Assembly: GCA_026874595.1 (NCBI GenBank)
Contig: CM049313.1
Location: 58,921,159 to 58,985,158, forward strand
Direction of reading: 5' to 3'
From: Sipunculus nudus
Lineage: Eukaryota > Annelida > Sipuncula > Golfingiida > Sipunculidae
Length of the DNA stretch: 64,000 nt
Below the pieces are notes generated by a model that saw only the letters and a list, made by a program, of their open reading frames with translations, was not told where the DNA came from and did not search any database. Position numbers and translations under genes: made by a program. Positions within the stretch are counted from its first letter, which is position 1. Every line of letters starts with the position of its first letter. Below are positions 12,901 through 21,969 of the stretch, piece after piece.

Positions 12901-14841
12901 ATAACATTGCACTTTATATCTTTGTAGATACCAGGTGGGGTTAAGCATTATACTGTATATTTTTACAGAAACCAGGTGGGGTTATAGCATTGTATGGTGC
13001 AGTTCAGTGCCAAAGTGATCAGCCACGTCAATGCTTTAAACAGACATTCCAGGAAGGTCAAGTTCAGCTCATGGACTACTTCCAGTGTCAGGACTGTGCT
13101 TTTAAATGTAAGTTCTTAAAATGATTATGTGTGCAGATCATTGGAAGTGCCCAATATCATTAACGAAGATAGAGGTCATTTTTTCACCTTTGTCTCTCTT
13201 ACTTTCTCAAAAAGTATTGATAGATTTCAATGAAACATTGCAGAGATGAATCTGTTGAAAATAAAAGAAGATTTGGTTAACATTTTTTAGTTGATCCTGA
13301 TCTACACATCATGTCTTTTATCTGTTTGTACACCTGTACAAGTTTGTAGACTGTCACACTAGGTGGTGACTGGTGGTGAAAGTTGTTACTGTGAGAAGTG
13401 GGCATGTAGGAATGGAATAAATTATTTGTTCCTGATCTTTGACTGTTCATGTTAGCAAAAGTATATGATTCCTCAGCCCCTGAGTGTTTTGTTAAAAAAT
13501 AAGCAAAAAGAGCACATTAAATGTCTCACATTTTCAAAAAATGGATGTTCAAAACTGCCTGTAATGTAAGAGAAGAAATGTTCTCATTTCATCTAGATGT
13601 ATATTTAATATAAACGAACTGTATGTGTACCATATCACCAGTTCCTAACTACCATGATGTATACTTGGTAATAATAACACCTTTCAGAATTGATATCTTG
13701 CAGGGATATGCCGATCCTGTATGGAAGTGTGCCACAGGGGTAGGTAATATTTTATGCTTATCCAGAAAAGGAATTTTTAAGTATTTGACTAAAAAACAAG
13801 GAGAAATTTTATGGATATTGAGATAAAGAACATAAAATTGTAAAATAAAAATGAAATATCATATTTACAAATAGAATTAGAAGCATTATTACCTTGTTTA
13901 TATGTAATTACAATTTGGTAACAATATTGAAATGACTTTTCAGATCATAAAATGGTGCCATACATCATGAATCACCAGCCAACATGGTAAGCGGGTTCCT
14001 ACATTTGTTTAACATTAACATTGTGTGATAACTGAAGTCACGTTCATTAAACTAAATGCAACAGGACTGGTGTACCCCAGTCACTACCTTGTGTTACCAT
14101 TTATTCTTGATGACAAGGATATCTTAATAATTTGTCTGGTGGCTTCATTATTTGACTTAATGTATCAAGAAATTCTGGAATTGTACAGAGAGAGTTTGCA
14201 TTTTTCTAATCAAGCAACCAAGTACGACTTGCTCAGACTTGGCTGAAAGAATTTTTTAGTTTTTCCTGCTTTAACAAAAGGCTCCCCAGATCTAGTACCA
14301 ATTGGACTCCTGTTTATATTTATTTTTTCATATAGCTTGCTGTCAATATCCAAACAGAGGACATCCTTCCTTTAATTTTAATAAAATGCAAAGTTAACAA
14401 ATAAACATATATGATAGCTAATGATTGTTATGATAATAATTACCTTTATTTAAATAACAAGACAACCATCATCCATACATTTTATTAATTGTGTAAAACA
14501 ATAACTTATGGAAAGGTGTGTGACAACACAACAGCAGTGTACCATACATTAAATAAACTGACTAAACTTTGGTGATTTTATATACAAAGAATATTTGTGA
14601 TCAAGTCGTTGCTATGGTCTGTTAAGCTTGTGATTACAGGTTTCGCAAAACATTCGGTATCCTGCTTTTAATAAATACAGATTATACACACTTAACAAAT
14701 AAAAATACCTGTATATATGATAGCTAAAGACTTTTTAAAGACACATCTCAATTGATCAACTTTTATAAATTATGACTATTAATATTTTGTAGGGCATGCT
14801 GTTACTGTCCAAAGAAGAAGAAATGTACAATATGCAACTGA
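932..14841 (+). CDS. RING finger, coiled-coil and UBR-box-like protein; probable E3 ubiquitin ligase (14 exons)
   Basis: Coding exons: 932-967, 1657-1855, 2412-2474, 3488-3565, 4441-4484, 5264-5360, 8236-8344, 10912-11022, 11355-11450, 12138-12264, 12969-13107, 13704-13739, 13944-13986 and 14793-14841. All introns are GT-AG and phase is kept at every junction, giving 408 residues and a TGA stop. The start ATG has A at -3. Domains: acidic N-terminus (MSDDDD); C3HC4 RING at residues 22-59 (C22, C25, C37, H39, C42, C45, C56, C59); charged helical, coiled-coil-like region about 78-205; a strand/helix-rich region about 215-310 that could be ubiquitin-like; and a C-terminal Cys/His cluster 342-407 with the C..C....C..C...CH..H spacing of UBR/FBXO11-type zinc fingers, ending CCYC and CTIC. 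RING proteins usually pair an E2 with a substrate, and UBR boxes bind degrons, so a ubiquitin ligase is the natural inference. I do not recognise a named orthologue. Small exons (36-199 nt) sit among large TE-rich introns. A candidate polyadenylation signal AATAAA is at 15228. Confidence 0.88.
1657..1855 (+). CDS. exon 2: RING finger
   Basis: This exon follows TTTCAG and ends before GTCAGT, phase 0 in and phase 1 out. It encodes residues 13-78 and the entire RING: C-X2-C-X11-C-X-H-X2-C-X2-C-X10-C-X2-C. All eight zinc ligands are present, so nothing in the sequence suggests a dead RING. The hydrophobic residue after the first CPIC-type pair and the proline in KCPCC fit canonical E2-binding RINGs. 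Confidence 0.93.
2582..2680. repeat. inverted repeat with G-run and C-run arms
   Basis: TCTAGGCCA at 2601 pairs with TGGCCTAGA at 2656. The outer arms are G-rich (2583-2589) and a 16-C run (2665-2680), so the stretch can fold into a stem of about 20 bp. It lies in intron 3 of the RING/UBR gene and is probably the remnant of a small mobile element. Confidence 0.5.
2715..3204. mobile_element. TTAA-flanked MITE with AGGG ends
   Basis: The left edge reads TTAA then AGGGGCCCAATC; the right edge reads GATCATGTCCCT then TTAA. The ends are imperfect inverted repeats flanked by TTAA, the target site used by piggyBac transposases. A second end of the same family (AAGGGGCC..AATCACCTATAAAGC) occurs inverted near 50795-50828. 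It is intronic. Non-autonomous piggyBac-like status is inference. Confidence 0.5.
5527..7167. mobile_element. hAT transposon remnant with matching 17-bp ends
   Basis: The element is bounded by AGGCTTGGGTCAAGTAC at 5528 and its exact reverse complement ending at 7167. Both inner flanks (5545-5670 and 6985-7150) are packed with AAGTAC/GTACTT hexamers, as expected of subterminal transposase-binding arrays in hAT elements. The centre carries a degenerate hAT transposase on the minus strand. No clean 8-bp target duplication is visible. It occupies much of intron 6 of the RING/UBR gene. Confidence 0.8.
6032..6885 (-). pseudogene. hAT transposase C-terminal half, degenerate
   Basis: Read on the minus strand from about 6885, the product carries an IRWNS motif, then LEPFEEAT, a degenerate LDxxFK block, and finally the hAT dimerisation signature (ATPASSAPVERVFS, then a Cys-Arg-Leu-Thr block) ending at a TAA at 6032. 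In-frame stops lie near 6752 and 6208, with at least one frame disturbance between. The N-terminal BED finger and most of the catalytic core are absent. It is non-functional, and the closest known style is the ZBED/Charlie-like hAT group. Confidence 0.8.
7480..8110 (+). mobile_element. Helitron-like repeat family, second copy at 19440-20221
   Basis: It shares with 19440-20221 the blocks CTTGACAGTACTGTGAGCAT, a CATATAATGCATATACATA-type AT block and GGGGTCATGA..GAGAGTGACCTT. Both copies end in GAAATATCTAG followed by T. Two tandem sub-units are visible (about 7850-7935 and 8035-8110). This copy has lost the hairpin that precedes CTAG in the other copy. Confidence 0.55.
8400..9265 (+). mobile_element. 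Helitron-like element with 3' hairpin and CTAG end
   Basis: The right end carries a perfect 7-bp stem (GTAGTCG 9236-9242, loop CTTGT, CGACTAC 9248-9254), seven bases, then CTAG (9262-9265) followed by T. This is the known Helitron 3' signature. The body holds roughly 273-bp tandem units (GTTTGACC.ATCAGGAAAAAA at 8614 and again at 8887). An inverted relative lies at 61073-61745. No Rep/helicase is present, so it is non-autonomous. The 5' end is uncertain. It sits in intron 7 of the RING/UBR gene. Confidence 0.72.
9441..9490. repeat. 50-bp imperfect hairpin
   Basis: AAAAACACCT at 9441 is the inverse of AGGTGTTTTT at 9481, with an inner GACCA/TGGTC pairing around CCATGG. It may be a fragment of a fold-back element. 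Confidence 0.45.
10322..10835. mobile_element. TTAA-bounded MITE, copy 1 of a four-copy family
   Basis: The left edge is TTAAAGCCTGGTATTCAC and the right edge GGTCCCTTTAA. Shared internal landmarks with 20628-21116, 52447-52890 and 58537-58975 (inverted) are the GTGATTTCTG block, a GCAAAAC..TTTGCAA block, a GGCAAG/GGCAGCCCCC-like segment, TTATAA-rich tracts and TTCTGGCCTATTT. It sits in intron 7 of the RING/UBR gene. Confidence 0.5.
12761..12985 (+). repeat. about 41-bp tandem repeat derived from the exon 11 splice acceptor
   Basis: Six units start at 12761, 12801, 12843, 12883, 12925 and 12966 with about 41-bp spacing. Each contains a version of TTTACAGAAACCAGGTGGGG followed by TTATAGCATTGTA. 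The last unit is the genuine acceptor and first codons (KPGGV) of exon 11. Units 1 and 3 keep the AG, while units 2 and 4 read CAA at that place. The intron array therefore consists of decayed copies of the real 3' splice site. Confidence 0.85.
12969..14841 (+). CDS. exons 11-14: C-terminal UBR-box-like zinc finger
   Basis: Exons 12969-13107, 13704-13739, 13944-13986 and 14793-14841 encode residues 321-408. Candidate metal ligands are C342, C360, C363, C369, C372, C376, H377, H380, C395/C396, C398, C404 and C407. The segment DYFQCQDC, then CRSC, then VCHRDHK resembles the UBR domain of FBXO11 more than that of UBR1/UBR2. The domain is split over four exons, so skipping one of the tiny middle exons (36 or 43 nt, neither divisible by 3) would destroy it. 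The family call rests on Cys/His spacing only. Confidence 0.75.
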
Positions 14842-14939
14842 CTGTCCATCACCCAGTTCAAATACAAGTTGTGTCTACATTTAGCAGTGTGCCGATTAAC
14901 AAATACATAGATGATTGGGTATTTTTTTTTTCATAATTA

Positions 14940-15240
14940 ATTATATTGATTGTACTTTTACATAATCAATCAAAAACAATTATGTATGCAGTTGCAAGGA
15001 AATCATATAATCCTGATAAAATGTTCTACTTCTGTCAAAGATGAAGGAAAAATGGGGCACAAAGCAGAGAACAGCATTAAAACTAAACCTTGTATGACTT
15101 ATAAGTGTTAACAAACTTGAACCCAGCCACTACCTTGACCTTTCAGTCTTATGTACAAGATAGACTAAAATTACTCCATCAGTATATAATTCTGATTTTT
15201 TACAGAATATCTTCAGGAACCTATATAAATAAAGCTCATC
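14940..15240 (+). repeat. dispersed repeat, second copy at 30770-31045
   Basis: Shared order of blocks with 30770-31045: ATAATCAAT.AAAAAC, ATTATGTATG, then GGGG/GGGACACAAAG, ACCTTG, CTTTCAG and TATACAAGT.TGACT-like text. It begins about 100 bases after the RING/UBR stop codon, so this repeat may supply that transcript's 3' UTR and the AATAAA at 15228. The family is unknown. Confidence 0.5.
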
Positions 15241-16552
15241 TTCTGACGGAAAACATTTTTTATTTATTTTTCCACAAAAAAATAAGGATTTTTTATTTTG
15301 CTTGGAAATCTGTCAACACTTGTGTGAGCTCTGGTAACTCTGCAGTGATATCAGGAAAACAGAACTTTAGCTGCCACTAAGTGAAATCCTTATGATTTAG
15401 AAGTTGTGAATCTCTAATATTTACTTTTCAGCACATCATGTTATCATTAAATGAGTTTCAGTAAATTTCCTTTGCTGTATGCCTTTTTGTCTGTTGACCT
15501 AATGATGAATAAATGAACAAGAACTTTGCAAGCAGAGAGATCAAGGGAGAAACCACTAGTTCAGCTTGTCACATATAGGTGGCGCTGATCTTACTGACTC
15601 GCCCCATCAGACTCAGTTGTGGTGGGTCCAGGCTCAATTGACATGCTAGTCAAATCTAGTGCCATCTGGTGGTCAAATTTACAACTTATTTGAACAACCA
15701 AATGTGCAACTTACTTAGACTTGATTATATCCACCTGTTGAAATATAAGCCACTGCTTCTATCCCTGTTACAATCATTTATTCATTATTTATATTAACTT
15801 TTGATTTGATTAATATTTTTTTTGGTGACAATTTATGATGTAACATTAATGATCTTCTTGATGTTGTCAAACATAAAAGTCCATTTTTGGATCATCTTTT
15901 TAATATAATAATATTGAATCTTACCCTCAATAGCAATAAATAATCTGATATGCAAATTTATGCAAATTATTGGTTGCCTCATGCTGGAAAGGTAAAAACT
16001 TTTTCAGTTTTGTGTCTTCACTACCTCCAAAATATAATTAACTCCAGACATAACTATGATCATTTAAAATTGATAGACATATTTATGAATTGAGGTTTTC
16101 CCTGGTGGTTAATGCATTGAAGCTGAAGCTCCCCTGTTTAACCTCGTTTTGAACCCTCTTCAGAGCCACAAAACAAAATGGTGACAAATTTGTAATAAAA
16201 TCTGATCTTTTCAAACCAGTGTGATGAGTTCTATATTCCTTTAAACTGACATAAAGGTTAAATTCAGATAGCCTCATAATAAAATTCATATGTTATTATA
16301 AACTCATGACATATTTATGGACATACATGGAAGCCAAGCTCCTTCAGATGTTTGTTACTTGGGTAAAACATCACAATGATATAAATATAAAATTATTATT
16401 AAAATATTTAAATATATATTTTTATTTTACAAAGATTTCATTTCCATTAATGTTAATGGAGAGAGAGAGAGAGAGAGAAAGAAAGATGCTTAAGACTAAT
16501 AATATTAGAGTTTGGATATTATAGATTGTATGACTATTGATTTTTTTAATTT
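15241..16552. other. intergenic, no gene seen
   Basis: AT-rich sequence without supported reading frames. It holds a second possible AATAAA at 15508 and a short (GA)n tract at 16459-16477 merging into GAAA repeats. Confidence 0.5.
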
Positions 16553-19153
16553 TTAGCTCAGCTGACTATAAGTCATCTGAGCTATAGTCGTGGTCCATTG
16601 TCCGTCGTCCGTCCGTCTGTCCGTCCGTCCGTCCGTCCGTCCGTCCGTAGATGTGGCACGTTTTGAAACCGTAAGACCTAGGAATCCAAAATTCGGCATA
16701 ATGTTAGATGTCCCCAAGATCTCCTACCAAGCCGAAAACTGGGTGTTTGCAACTTCGTTCCTTTGAGAAATTAAGGAAAAACCACAATTTTTTATTAAAA
16801 CCCTATTTTCACACTTCAGGACTTCCTAATATCAAAACCACTCATCTGTTTTACCTCATATTTACCATAAATATTCCTCTATATAGTTCCTATGTACATG
16901 CCAGAAATTATGTCTGTTAAAAAAGTTATGGGCCCAAACATAATGCATTTTGTAAAAAATCAGAAAAGATATTTGATCACTTAACACAAAAAATGTTAAT
17001 GCTATGGACCTTTTTTCCAGTAATATAACTTTAATTAATCAAAATTAAATTGTATACCCAAAATAAGATGAAAATCTTTTAAATTTTTTAAAATATTAAT
17101 AAAAATAAAAAATTGGTACCTTAAATTTTGCCCAACTTTGACCATGGCACGTTTTTTTCCTGTAAGTACTGTGGATTTAATTTTCACAGCATGTTTTTGT
17201 TAGCATTTCAACTGTTAACACCAAAAATTTGAAACCAGTTGATCAAAAACTGTAGATTTTAATCAAGTTTTCAAGCACCATGTAACATATTGTTTACATC
17301 AAGCTAGTGTTATGCAGTTTGCAAGAGCTCAGCTCCCCAGCTTCAGCTCTAAGTTCCTTAAATTTGGCATACAGTTAGATGTCTCCAAAATGCCCTACCA
17401 TGCCAAGAATTTAGTCACTATGACATTCGAGATATTAATGAAAAACTTCATTTTTCCATTAAAAACCCATTGTTACACTTCAAGACTGCCTAATATCAAA
17501 ACCACTGATCTGACTTTAATCATAAATAATATACATATTTTTCATTCTCTATGCACATGCCAGAATGATGTCAGTATTGTGTAATTGTTTTAAGTTATGG
17601 GCCCAAACATAATGCACTTTGTAAAAAATCAAGAAATATATTTACTCCCTTAACAAGAGCATTGCTGAAGCTAGAGATTTTTTTGTCAGGGATGTAACAT
17701 TATTTAATCAAGATTCAATTGAATACCCAAAATTAGTTCTGAATTTTTCAAATTTTATTTAGTATAAATATAAAATTAGTACCTTAAGTTTTGCCCAACT
17801 GTGACCATGGCACGTTTGTTTCCCGTGAGCACTGTTGATATAATTTTCATATCATGCACACATAAGCATTTCAGCTTTTTAGTTTAGAAAGCTGAAAGAA
17901 TTTGGCCAAAAATTGTAGCTTTTATTAATGTTTTTTTATGAGACCCTTTCAGACTTTGGCTCTCTCCAGCCCCTCTTGAGTCACCTGTATGTTGACCTTG
18001 TTGACCTTTCATCAAATTATGCACGCTTGAGGCGAGGCATACATGGAATCCAGGCAGCTTATGGCAAGCCACAGTTGATCCAGGTGTCCAACCCAACTCA
18101 TCTAGTAGTTTTAACCAAGAACATAACAAAAAACAATAAATTAATAAATTTTTATTGGTTTTTAATAACAAATTAAAGAAAAATAGAAAAGGAATTTGTT
18201 AGTTTATAATAACAGGAAATTAACTTGCAGTTACTGATGATATAAGAATGATGGGTAGAATGTCACATATTCCAAATAACACCATGCAGTCACCTATGGC
18301 ATTTTTCAGTTCAATTTTAATGATAAAGAAGTAAATCATATTATTCATTACTAATCATTAGGGATCATATGAAGGAAATTAGACAAAGATGCAGTTGATA
18401 ATATTAATCTAGATTCCTGCTGTGTCTAGTGTGTACATTGATGTGAAATTAGTCCAAATTGAATTTTTTACAGTTATTTTTTAATATAAATAAAAGCCAT
18501 AAAACCAGGTACTTATGATCATTATTTAAATGTGTGAATTTTGTATATTCTGGATTCTCAACATCATTGTTTGGTGAAAACTGAATAAATTCCAGACATG
18601 GTGCAAATACTTTGTAATTGTATTTAAATACGAATATGATTTTGTACTCCATTATAAAATTTCTTGCATAAAGAAAGGGAATTCAGGTAAAAATGAAAAT
18701 ATATGAATACTCGTGCAAATACTTTCAAAATGTATTCATGAATGCATTCATGAATATATTCTTTAATATTATTTTAATAATCATATCAGTTATATTTCAT
18801 TTTAAAAAATCATATGATTCTCTTATTATTTTTAATAAAAATTATATTTGGGACAATATTTGTATTTTTTTTAATAAATAGTTAAACTCTTATATTATAT
18901 GTTCTGCTTATAAGTTATATGGCCAAGTCAAAATCTGTGTGACAATAGTACTCCATTTGTTAATAAAATAAATGAAATCAATCCTCTTCCCTGTCTCCAA
19001 AGGTACTATCAAAATTATACATAAGCTAAACAACAACAACTCATAATACAGCTTATATTTATTACCACACAAAACCAGCATGTGCCTCATTTCTAAATAA
19101 TATTTTTTTATCATATATAACAGCTGAGCGTCGTGACCCATAGGTCCCTTGTT
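16553..19153 (+). mobile_element. Helentron/HINE-like element, copy A
   Basis: The 5' head is a hairpin (AGCTCAG.TGACT, loop ATA, AGTCA.CTGAGCT, from 16555) followed by (CCGT)n at 16604-16650. The body has two divergent modules of about 650 bp, each with ACCATGGCACGTTT and a GGGCCCAAACATAATGCA block. The 3' end carries CAGCTGAGCG, the inverse of the 5' GCTCAGCTG, then GTGACCCATAGGTCCC and CTTGTT. A subterminal inverted repeat, core repeats and a 3' palindrome together match the known HINE/DINE-1 layout. Near-identical inverted copies lie at 40783-44150. No protein is supported. Confidence 0.65.
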
Positions 19154-19439
19154 TTTTATTCTTATAGTGATCTAGAAATGGGCATAGCACAGTAATTCAC
19201 AGTAACTATAATATGATGTAGAAGAGTGACTGTGTCATTCTGTGTTGGATGATGTTTGCTGATCTGAGAAAATAATCACATTTATTTCTTTAACCATGTA
19301 TATTCTGTAATGAAGCCTTGGTTTTGCATTTTTGTGACAATATGAATGCTATATTTAACATTTATATGGTTTTATTTTGCAATATCAGGGTGTTGTTATA
19401 TTTTATTATTTTGTTGTGAAGACATGAAAAATGTAATGG

Positions 19440-20221
19440 TTAATGTGTTATTGTATCCCCAGACAAAGTTTGCAACTGTTAATACCCCACCATTTCCACT
19501 TGACAGCACTGTTAGCATGATATTTTGAAAACTAAATTACAGATTTCTTTCATATCATGCATATATATATATATTTTAAAGTTAAACATTTTTTTTAATT
19601 TTAATTTTAAAATATTTTTATTTTAAACTTGGATAATTTTTTCTCTTTTTCAGAATACAGGTGGCGCCACCTTGTGTCATTTTCTTGCTTTTGCACCTGT
19701 TAATACCCCTCCATTGCCACTTGACAGCACTGTTAGCATGACAAAATTGAAAACTAAAGGACAGATTTCTTTAATATTGTGCATATATATATTTTTAAGT
19801 TAAAAACAATTCATTTTTATTAAACATTTTTTTTTAAATCTTGGATTTTTTGTTCTCTTCTGCAGAATACAGGTGGCGCCACCCTGGTCACTTTCTTGCT
19901 TCGCACCTTGTAATACCCCACCATTGCCACTTCACAGCACTGTGAGCATGATAAGTTGAAAACTAATGGACAGATTTCTTTCATATCATGTATATAGATA
20001 TGGGTTACGGAATGAGATACATTTCAATTTGGATCATGACCTCTCCTATGAGAGTGACCTTTACCTTAAATATGCTCAAACTTATAAGAAACCATGGTGG
20101 CTTGCCAAGTGTCAGTCTCTGCATCTGAATTCCAGATGGGATCCTATTCTTCGAGGCTGGGAGGAGGGGTGGGTTATTGTCTGGGGATACTATGGCACCT
20201 GTGGTGCCAAGAAATATCTAG
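19440..20221 (+). mobile_element. Helitron-like element with GGCACC hairpin and CTAG end
   Basis: Three tandem units of roughly 200-240 bp each start near AATACCCC.CCAT..CCACTT.ACAGCACTGT (about 19481, 19700 and 19911). Two of them contain CAGGTGGCGCCACC. The end is a hairpin GGCACC-TGT-GGTGCC (20194-20208), nine bases, then CTAG at 20218-20221 followed by T, a textbook Helitron 3' terminus. It is non-autonomous. Confidence 0.68.
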
Positions 20222-20627
20222 TTTGTATTATTATCATGTTAGTTAACTTGTTGTTATACACATATTCCCAAGATAAAAAAAAACTACTAAAAGGAAGCAT
20301 GTCTTTTGTTTTTCTTCACCTTCATATCAAACTTTTGTTAAATTCTGTTAATCACCAGTTCATTCTTTCACTTTGTAGCATTTGGGTGTTATTAGAGGAT
20401 CATATTCTGTTGATCTATTTTATTCTCAAATGAAAAGATGGAGAATTACCATAAATCTACCTTAAATTAATATTAGTGACATCTGTTGTTTATTCTTTGT
20501 TGTACATTCCTTCATTTGTAAGTATGACTTCCAATTGCTTTCAGGTCATGTTTAAGGTTAAATTCTTACTCTACATTTGTGAAATTATTAAATAAATATA
20601 TACAAGTTACTCATCTGAACTTCTTAA

Positions 20628-21116
20628 TTTAAGCCAGGTATTCACCCATGTATTCTGTAGAATTTAAGTGATCTGCCAACAGTAGGTTTATATGTAATTA
20701 ACGGTAAGATTATTCCTTGTATGACTTAATGTGACATATACATCAGTTTGTTTTAAATATAAGCTGTTTATAGTATTAGAGCTAGCTTTTCTCCTACATT
20801 TTCTGTAAAAGTTAAGTGATTTCTGTCTTCCTATGCATACATCATGTCACCTAAAGTTGATATATGTTAAAGTTGAAAGGTCACTAGCTGCAAAACACCC
20901 TTTGCAATACTCTGCTTCTTTGGGCTTGTTGCCATATGTCCTTGTTGAATGTGTTTGGATTATTTTGGCAGAGCCCCCCCACATGTTATAACACAAGGAT
21001 ATAAACAAAACTAACAGTCTGTCTGTGATAGGATTGACATTTCTGGCCTATTTCTTAAGAGGTTCAAGTGGTTATCTTTAGTTAATAGACATTTAGGTAT
21101 CAGAATAGGCCACATT
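20628..21116. mobile_element. TTAA-type MITE, copy 2
   Basis: It begins TTTAAGCCAGGTATTCACCC, parallel to the copy at 10322. It carries the GCAAAAC, GGCAGAGCCCCCCC, ATGTTATAA and TTTCTGGCCTATTT landmarks of the family. The right end is decayed. Confidence 0.5.
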
Positions 21117-21313
21117 AAACAAACTAAACTTTTAAAGAATTTACACCAGGTTGTTGTGATCCTCAATTCAGGTTCAATTACTTTAAATGTGCAATTATTT
21201 TAAAGTGCTTTACAGGGTTGCTGTTTGCCCTTTGTAAGGCAAGAATTCCCACAAAATTTGGTTAATTTAACTGCGCAACAAAAAGTATATGGCCATACAC
21301 CATTTCCTGTTTA

Positions 21314-21718
21314 CAGTGGCGTCAATGTATCTTTATGGGTGGGGAGGATGACTTGCAGGCGGGTGGAATATCCAAAATTAGGACTTTTTTTTTTTATAAA
21401 AACACAGATACACACATTCATATATATAAATATATATACACACACACCTATTGTTATTTGTTTGTTATTCATATATATAACAGCTTTTAAGTTTACGGCT
21501 TTAAAAGTTAGGTATGTTAGAGTATATGGTAATTCTTAAATAATAATTCATAGTAAACCAAAGGCAAAGTCTGTAATTCTAACTATTGATATATTTCCTT
21601 CAAATATATAGATATTATTCTCTGAATATTAGGGCGGGATGGTTACATTGACCATCCCACTCTTTGCTTAAAATTTCAGGATATATATACCCACCATCCC
21701 CCTCTATTGACGCCCCTG
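21314..21718. mobile_element. hAT-like MITE with CAGTGGCGTCAA ends
   Basis: CAGTGGCGTCAA at 21314 pairs with TTGACGCCCCTG ending at 21718; one mismatch separates the two 12-bp ends. CAG-GGGCGTC termini are typical of hAT MITEs. The interior has a CCACCCGCCTGCAAG-like imperfect palindrome and AT repeats. An 8-bp duplication is not evident. Confidence 0.6.
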
Positions 21719-21969
21719 CCAGATTCAGATTGGTTTAAAAGTACAATAGGTCTTTCATTCCAAAGTGAGATTAAGAATCAGACCCAATAAAACACCAATT
21801 ATCAAGAAAATGACTTTGTTATTTTTAAATGATGATACCTAAAGCACCACACAATCACCTTTGTATTTTTTTACTCATTAAATGGCCACTTTAATATTCC
21901 TAAGCAAACTCAGTTTCATTTGAATCAAGCAAAGGATGTTAGACTGTTGCCACAAATATTTATTTTTTA

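Noticed and set aside
16604-16650. CCGTCCGT tract considered as a possible CRISPR-like or telomeric array
   Set aside because: It is a simple tetranucleotide run inside the HINE-like head, repeated at the same place in the other copies.
19966-20433. 155-residue frame starting MDRFLSYHVYRYG
   Set aside because: It crosses the end of the Helitron-like repeat and its hairpin; the related copy at 7850-8110 does not preserve the frame.
21225-21539. 104-residue frame near 21.3 kb
   Set aside because: It overlaps the hAT-like MITE end and AT repeats; no domain is visible.
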